Shown: piece by piece, positions 59,101 to 64,000 of the stretch | Layout of the letters: each line of letters begins with the position of its first letter | Position numbering within the stretch: the first letter of the stretch is position 1 | Source of the DNA: Scolanthus callimorphus | Taxonomy: Eukaryota > Cnidaria > Anthozoa > Actiniaria > Edwardsiidae | Direction of reading: 5' to 3' | NCBI GenBank assembly: GCA_033964015.1 | Contig: CM066918.1 | Span: forward strand, 29,364,595-29,428,594 | Length of the DNA: 64,000 nucleotides | The notes under the pieces: model-generated | Told to the model about the DNA's origin: nothing | What the model saw: the letters and a program-made list of their open reading frames with translations, nothing else | Database searches by the model: none | Made by a program: the position numbers and the translations under genes

Positions 59101-62100
59101 CATTCATTTCTATCCTATTACTTGGTCTCTGTTTTAGACAAAAGAACGGATCGACATTTCAAGAGACTTTAAGGGAAGTTTCAAATGCCCATGGTTTATG
59201 GTGGATTTTCCCCTACTTTGGCAATATAGCATGGACTACTGGAATTCCCAAACAGTATTCCTTGAGTCGTTTCTATATATGACGGTTTTATTCCTGTGAA
59301 TGCATTAACTTATAGGGACATGGGCCTTTGGCACTCGCTCGTGGCTTTGCGCTCCTCTGGCGTTCATCAGGGGCTCTTCGCGCTTCTCTGGGGGATGCGC
59401 CAAAGTAAGGGCTTCTAGCAGTCTACTTAACTAAATGTTGTGTTTTATTCCAGCTGACTCGACAGAAAGCCATAAAGGAGGCAGAATTTGAGGCGGACAA
59501 ACGGGAAAAGGAACTAATATCCAGTGTGGGGGTAAGTTATCCATTAAAAACCTTTTGTGGTTGACGCTGAACAATTCTGAGTGCAGTACAAAAAAATATT
59601 TTTTTCGGGCCCAATTTTTCAGGATCGAGCAAGCGATGGATCGGACAAACGGATGTGTAAATCAGCCTATCCTACGAGCTGAGGTTTCTTTCTGTCAGCC
59701 GTTTACTAGCAAAGTTGTTTGCGTGTCTGGTATTTCGCTTCCCTGGATACCAGTATTTCGCTTGGTTGTTCTGATAGAAGCAAAGTTTGTGAAAAACTTT
59801 GCTAGCTAATAAAAGACTGACAGAAAGAACCCTCTGCTCGCAGGGTAAAATCAGCTGTAATAAATTATGAAATTGAGCGATTCATTATGAGTTTGGCCGA
59901 CTATGTTTCAAACAAAATACAGAGTTTACAAAAAAACGTCAAAAACGTTTTTACCATATGAGATAATGTTCTGTAATTTCCTTGCTTATGTTTCTTAATC
60001 TTCTGTAAATCTTTGGACAGATGAAGATTAGATTTCGGTTTTCGAGTTTTTTTCCTGTGTTCATGTCGGCAGCGTTTTACAAAACCCCTGGGACCCTGGG
60101 AGATCAAAGGGGATAAAACCGTCTCCCTTTCCGAAAACCTCGGGAATACAGTGCCCAGAATTGTGATAATTAATGCTAATAGGTTCTCATTATAAATGCT
60201 ATTAGCACCTCCTTTAAGCCTATTGTACATCTGAACAGTTTTAAAATATAATCTGTCGTTATGAATTAGATTCTACAATCACTTTGTGTAAAATAATCCA
60301 GGGGAAAAATGTACTGTCCTCTTTTTTGTCATTTTCAGATAAACAATTTCTTGCATTGCATTATTCACGTTTTGATAGTCAGCCAACTTTTAAAAGTCAA
60401 GCACCGTCAAATTTCCTTTTTCTGACAATTTTGTTAGACTTTTTGTAGTGCTTTTGGCATGCGAAAAGTAAACAGAACCTTAGAGATGCTTTGAACAGAA
60501 TGCGATTCTTTGTGAGGTTTGCTTTAGATGGATTCTGCAGTTGCTACGCTTAAAATAAGTCGTTTCTAAACAGTGTTTAGAAAGAGAGAAAGAGCTGAAT
60601 TCAGACTTTGGAGGATTTGTTCCACAAAAGTGCAATGTTACTATGGATGTGCTGGTGAGAACTTTCAATGAATTGCAGTAACTTTATTAAGACTTTATTC
60701 GACTTGACCCTGTCAAACATTACGCGACTAACTGAAAACATCACTTCGCTTTTCTACTCTCTTTTATCCACGTTTCTTCCATGGCGTTTGTAGCTATCAC
60801 AGAAGGGATCGTGTCTAAAAGTTTGCTTTATTTTTGTCTAGAAACTCCAGACAACAGAGAAACAACTAAAGGAACGGGCCAGACAGGTTGCCGAGTTACA
60901 GAGTGAATTGGATCGCATCAAACAAGCCTTCAGCGAAGGGAGACAGGTATGCGAGTTTCAACAAGAACTAAATTTCGTGCCGTCAAAAATATTTGGTAGA
61001 CCTCATGACGTCTGATACTTAGCCGACGAGGGACGCAGTCCCGAGTTAGCTAAATCAGACGATATTCTGCAAAATAGAGCAGGATAATGGTTTTATAGCC
61101 TTCGTAGCAAGCGTTCCTCGTGGAGTTTTCAGGACGAGAAACTCGGGCCGCCCAAAAACTCTCTCGTCGAACAAATTCTCGCCGCTTTCTCCACATCAAA
61201 TTCCGCTCAGATGACGGATATCGCAGGATATATGTCATGTGCATTCAGAAGACAGATATCGATGTTTTAATGACCATATTTGGACAGTGCATCGATGTGC
61301 TGAATAATAAAGAGGTGCATTCATCCACTCATCCTTGGTTAGTTCTATGAAAGAAACGCGTCGATTTTCTTCGTTTATCAGTTTATTCACGCAGATACAA
61401 CATGCGAGCTTGTCGACACATCCCATAGTGAAGACTTTAGTGTAGACAGTGAATGTAGCGTCGGCGACACAGGAGGCCCATCTCTGCTAGACTCCAACAC
61501 CACAGGAAACCCGTCACCTACAATTGATAGTACCACAGGAAGCACATATCTTAATCAGAGCGCGGAGAGCACTGGCAACACCGTTAATAATGTTTTAGAG
61601 TTCCTAACGGAGCAGCTAGAGCAAGATACGATTCGAGACAGGGAGCTCAGGCAGCAGTTAGAAAAGGAACGAGAGAAAGAAGAGAAAATAAAGAGCTTGA
61701 TAAGGAGCGAGGCCATAGATATAGGTTGCAGAGGAGCCGCAAGTAGCCAACACAGATCAGAGAGATCTAGAGTAAATGAGGATGGCAACCGAGAGAAAGC
61801 CACATGTAACCCACGTGCGGTAGAGATCAATAGTGAAACAACCGAGGGTGCCAGCCGAGAATGCGTCGCATCAGAAGTCGACCAAATGTACGGGCTGGCG
61901 TTAGCGTTTGCTAAGGTACCATAACATTTAGTACATGCCCTAGTAAGAGCAGAGTAGTTTGGTAAATAGATTGGAGATAAGAGTGAGGAGACTGCACATT
62001 CTAGCATTCTCGTCACTAAAACAGGATAGTTGTGAGAGTGCCCGCGTGACATTGTCGCCGCGGCCATGGGCGATAGGATGGTCCTGGATAGTCTACTTAT

Positions 62101-64000
62101 CCTATCGCCCATCCTCAATCAAAAGTTCAAATGGCGTAGCGTTATACATCATCTGTATTCTCTTTCATACCCAGGAGATTTTTTCTCTCACAAATTTTCC
62201 GCTTATTTCATCTGTTTATATTTGATGAGTTTGGAGTTGTCATGGTTTTCATTACTGTTTTATATTGTGTTTCCTAGAACGACAGAGCAATCCAACAGGA
62301 GCTAGATCATGCCAAAGCCCAGTTTCTCGACGCTAACAGGGCAGAGAAGCTACTAAAGGTGGATTACCAACAGCTAGAGAAAAGGGTAAGCGATGTGTTT
62401 CTCTCTAGTGTGTTTACGTAGTGGCAAGAGAAAATGATCCCCTCTATCTGTAAATTGTCTTCTACTAGGTCAAATAGGGGGCGGGGGGATCACGAAAACG
62501 TTTAACTGCTCTGAGGGGGGATCACGTTAATCATTGTACTTATAGAGGGAGGATCACTGCATTTTGACCTTGCATTATCATGTTCTCTTGGTAGTGGCCG
62601 TGAGCTTTTTGGGTGCTAGTTGTTTCGTTAATAATGTTTCACGGATGGTTTTACTTCGCAATAGTACCTCGGATGCACGAGCGGAGATTCGTTCTGTCTA
62701 CCCTAGTCCTGTAACGATCTGTTTCGTTTTGTTACAGTTCGACAGATTCAGGCGCAAAGTGATCCAGAATTCTTACATCAACAATCAACGCAAGCTTGCA
62801 GATAAGGAACTTGATGACGAAGAATTGTTAGACCACATCAAGGAGTTATCGCAAGATAATGTGAAGCTTGTGGACGAGATACGGGGATATGCTGAAGCCG
62901 AGGAGAAGGTAATGGAGAAGTCACTTGACTACACGACTAGTTTTGGAATGGCAGAATGCTGAGAATGAAATTCCCGCGCCAAAACAGAGTAACAATCAAG
63001 CAATTCGCCTTTTATCACACGGCAGCCATCTTGGATTTTTGTTTCTTACAGAAATGACTATGCGTGGGTGAGCTTACACGCTTGGCCTCGCTTTCATGCC
63101 AGCGTCGCTGTATTAGAAAATCCAAGATGGCTGCCGTGTGACAAAGGCGAATTACAGCGCGACCCGCGTTTCAAAGTCAAAACTTATGAGCCAATCAGAT
63201 TATTGCCCTGTTTCGCCTAGTGCCGTTTGTTGGCTTTCGTCGCGACGTCGTCTGGTTTTCGTTCAGAGGGAGTGCACCACGCGTCGGAACAGCAAAGCCA
63301 AAAATCAATAAAATAATTTGACGTTTTGGAAATCCGTCGCGGTGCACAAGTTTAGCTCTAAATAACACGCTGTTGTTTATAAACTTTTCTCCGCTCTGGT
63401 TCTACAGCAACAAAACGAGAGATCAGACCTGAAGGATGCAATGGGTGTTTTGCGGAAGACTTTAGAAGGAATGGAGGTAACAAAAGAATTGTAGAACATT
63501 TCTGTTATAACTAGAAAGTCACGCCTGTCTAGTTACATAAATTGTTTTCGTTTATCTCAGCGTCATTTATCGCGATCCGGACATGGCTACAAATCGATCG
63601 AGAAAGAGCTTACAGAGCTTGAGGAGTTCCACACACACGACTCGCTATATTGGATCAAGGTAGGCTTGACAAATAGCCTGAATTCCAGCCGCCCTTCACC
63701 CTCGCTCGTACCTCACTTTACGACGAGATGTCTGAATTCACCACGACATCATGTCATCATTTCCCATCCATGCTCGAGTATCCCGCGGTTCGAGGTTCCG
63801 TAGCTCTTGTGTCATTTTGATGTTGCAAGTCAACCATGTAGATGTCTTGTCACGGAAGAACGAAGACCCCGTGCCAGTCGGTTGCGCAGTATCATTTGAG
63901 GACAACATGATCTATACAGATAAGGGTAGTTTATATAGTCTTACTGACCATTGTTTTTCAGGAGGTGCTGTGTCGACTTTTGTCGAGTGAGATGACCTGG
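54616..64000 (+). CDS. FHAD1: FHAD1-like protein: N-terminal FHA domain plus coiled coil (3' end outside window)
   Basis: Exons: 54616-54714, 56024-56189, 56470-56723, 56854-56950, 57143-57210, 57779-57921, 58146-58344, 58682-58963, 59454-59531, 60842-60946, [61133-61238 uncertain], 61395 or 61409-61915, 62278-62385, 62738-62908, 63408-63476, 63561-63659, 63962 onward. All junctions are GT/AG and phases agree up to 60946. Residues 1-88 form an FHA domain, a phosphothreonine reader. A Pro/Ser-rich linker (about 89-225) follows, then long charged heptad-like segments to the window edge. FHA first and coiled coil after is the layout of FHAD1, a little-studied vertebrate protein. About 830-870 residues are present and the frame is open at the right edge. 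The name rests on architecture and general resemblance. Confidence 0.85.
55455..55511. repeat. Short hairpin
   Basis: TAGCAGTCTCT and AGAGACTGCTA, 11 bp each, enclose 35 bp in intron 1 of the FHAD1-like gene. Confidence 0.55.
55553..55653. repeat. Near-perfect inverted repeat, 47-bp arms
   Basis: Arms 55553-55599 and 55607-55653 match at 46 of 47 positions around a 7-nt loop. The arm begins GTTATTTACCGGCTTTAGGT. It lies in intron 1 of the FHAD1-like gene. Confidence 0.92.
55821..55963. mobile_element. MITE with AACAAA target-site duplication
   Basis: GAGGGGGGCCTAGGGGG and CCCCTAGGCCCCCTC are inverted ends. AACAAA flanks both sides (55815-55820, 55964-55969). Non-coding, in intron 1 of the FHAD1-like gene. 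Confidence 0.75.
56470..57210 (+). CDS. FHAD1: Exons 3-5 of the FHAD1-like gene: Pro/Ser-rich linker
   Basis: Exons 56470-56723, 56854-56950 and 57143-57210. Low-complexity linker with many Pro and Ser (for example HPPLRSRPASAGSSRTRPSP). The last exon's acceptor is a tandem CAG-TAG (57140-57145), so a one-codon variant is possible. Confidence 0.82.
57779..60946 (+). CDS. FHAD1: Exons 6-10 of the FHAD1-like gene: coiled coil
   Basis: Exons 57779-57921, 58146-58344, 58682-58963, 59454-59531 and 60842-60946. Heptad-rich sequence such as ELRQQCSELQILLKEKDEA and KLKKQLREKDATISTLSAK. A MITE lies in the intron before exon 10 (59668-59847). Confidence 0.87.
59668..59847. mobile_element. MITE in an FHAD1-like intron
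   Basis: Left end contains CTACGAGCTGAGGTTTCTTT, right end AAAGAACCCTCTGCTCGCAG: ~31-bp imperfect inverted repeats. A second inverted pair (TAGCAAAGTT/AACTTTGCTA) lies inside. Confidence 0.7.
61009..61061. repeat. Short foldback
   Basis: CGTCTGATACTTAGCCGACG and its imperfect reverse complement (CGAGTTAGCTAAATCAGACG) form a hairpin in an FHAD1-like intron. Confidence 0.55.
61133..61238 (+). CDS. FHAD1: Uncertain exon of the FHAD1-like gene
   Basis: After a fair acceptor (GTTTTCAG) the frame continuing from exon 10 is open for 35 codons (DEKLGPPKNSLVEQILAAFS...). Using it with the weak donor CAT|GTGCAT gives exactly the phase needed to enter the next exon at its best acceptor (61394). Without it, the next exon must use a poorer acceptor at 61408. 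Confidence 0.4.
61395..61915 (+). CDS. FHAD1: Exon of the FHAD1-like gene: acidic Ser/Thr linker and helix
   Basis: Open in one frame to a donor (AAG|GTACCA). A Ser/Thr/Gly-rich part is followed by a charged helix (LEFLTEQLEQDTIRDRELRQ) and a polar stretch. The exact 5' boundary is 61395 or 61409. Confidence 0.8.
62066..62112. repeat. Hairpin with perfect 14-bp arms
   Basis: ATGGGCGATAGGAT (62066-62079) and ATCCTATCGCCCAT (62099-62112) around 19 nt. Confidence 0.7.
62278..64000 (+). CDS. FHAD1: Last visible exons of the FHAD1-like gene
   Basis: Exons 62278-62385, 62738-62908, 63408-63476, 63561-63659 and 63962 to the window edge, all entered and left in phase 0. Charged helical sequence (AIQQELDHAKAQFLDANRAE; ELDDEELLDHIKELSQDNVK), then KSIEKELTELEEF and an open final exon (EVLCRLLSSEMTW). 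Confidence 0.85.
63002..63153. mobile_element. MITE with 37-38 bp inverted ends containing a YY1-like motif
   Basis: AATTCGCCTTTTATCACACG starts the left arm (63002-63039). The right arm (63117-63153) is its reverse complement with one indel and one mismatch. Both arms contain CAAGATGGCTGCC (or its complement). It lies in an FHAD1-like intron; no target-site duplication identified. Confidence 0.78.

Overview
The window is eukaryotic nuclear DNA, most likely from an anthozoan cnidarian (sea anemone or stony coral). The evidence is multi-exon genes with GT/AG introns of 0.1-3.3 kb, animal-specific domain combinations (SPRY plus SOCS box, FHA plus coiled coil, multi-PH scaffold), a BEL/Pao LTR retroelement, and a dense load of short terminal-inverted-repeat elements (MITEs). 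The clade assignment is inference; no species is claimed.

Layout. Positions 1-17350 hold no host gene I can support. They contain MITEs, a diverged tandem repeat, a 22-bp minisatellite (4257-5176), an orphan Copia-type gag remnant (10162-10960, minus), a decayed BEL/Pao element with recognisable LTR ends and target-site duplication (11853-15079, minus), and a three-level nest of MITEs (15582-16275). Positions 17352-32212 (plus) hold a 13-exon gene whose splice phases all agree. It encodes about 2274 residues with six PH domains and an AFAP-like N-terminus; six MITEs sit in its introns. Positions 32213-36630 are intergenic, with more MITEs and a perfect 26-bp-arm palindrome. Positions 38086-42207 (minus) hold a two-exon SPSB-type gene (SPRY domain plus SOCS box, 286 residues) with an upstream 5' UTR exon at about 42501-42600. 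Positions 42600-53880 are largely unassigned: two adjacent foldback elements near 45.5-45.8 kb and two tentative divergent first exons near 49.4-49.8 kb. Positions 53881-54495 are a near-identical tandem duplication directly upstream of the last gene. Positions 54616-64000 (plus) hold an FHAD1-like gene (N-terminal FHA domain, then coiled coil) that runs off the right edge.

How the genes relate. The three recognised genes are independent transcription units, not an operon-like set. The multi-PH protein looks like a membrane/actin scaffold with tyrosine and proline docking motifs. The SPSB protein should be the substrate receptor of an Elongin BC-Cullin 5 ubiquitin ligase. The FHAD1-like protein is a phosphothreonine-reading coiled-coil protein. 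The most distinctive content is the six-PH architecture (four PH domains in one 2.29-kb exon), the BEL/Pao copy whose removal restores a 15-bp inverted repeat at its target, the duplicated segment upstream of FHAD1, and three MITEs bounded by TTA target-site duplications.
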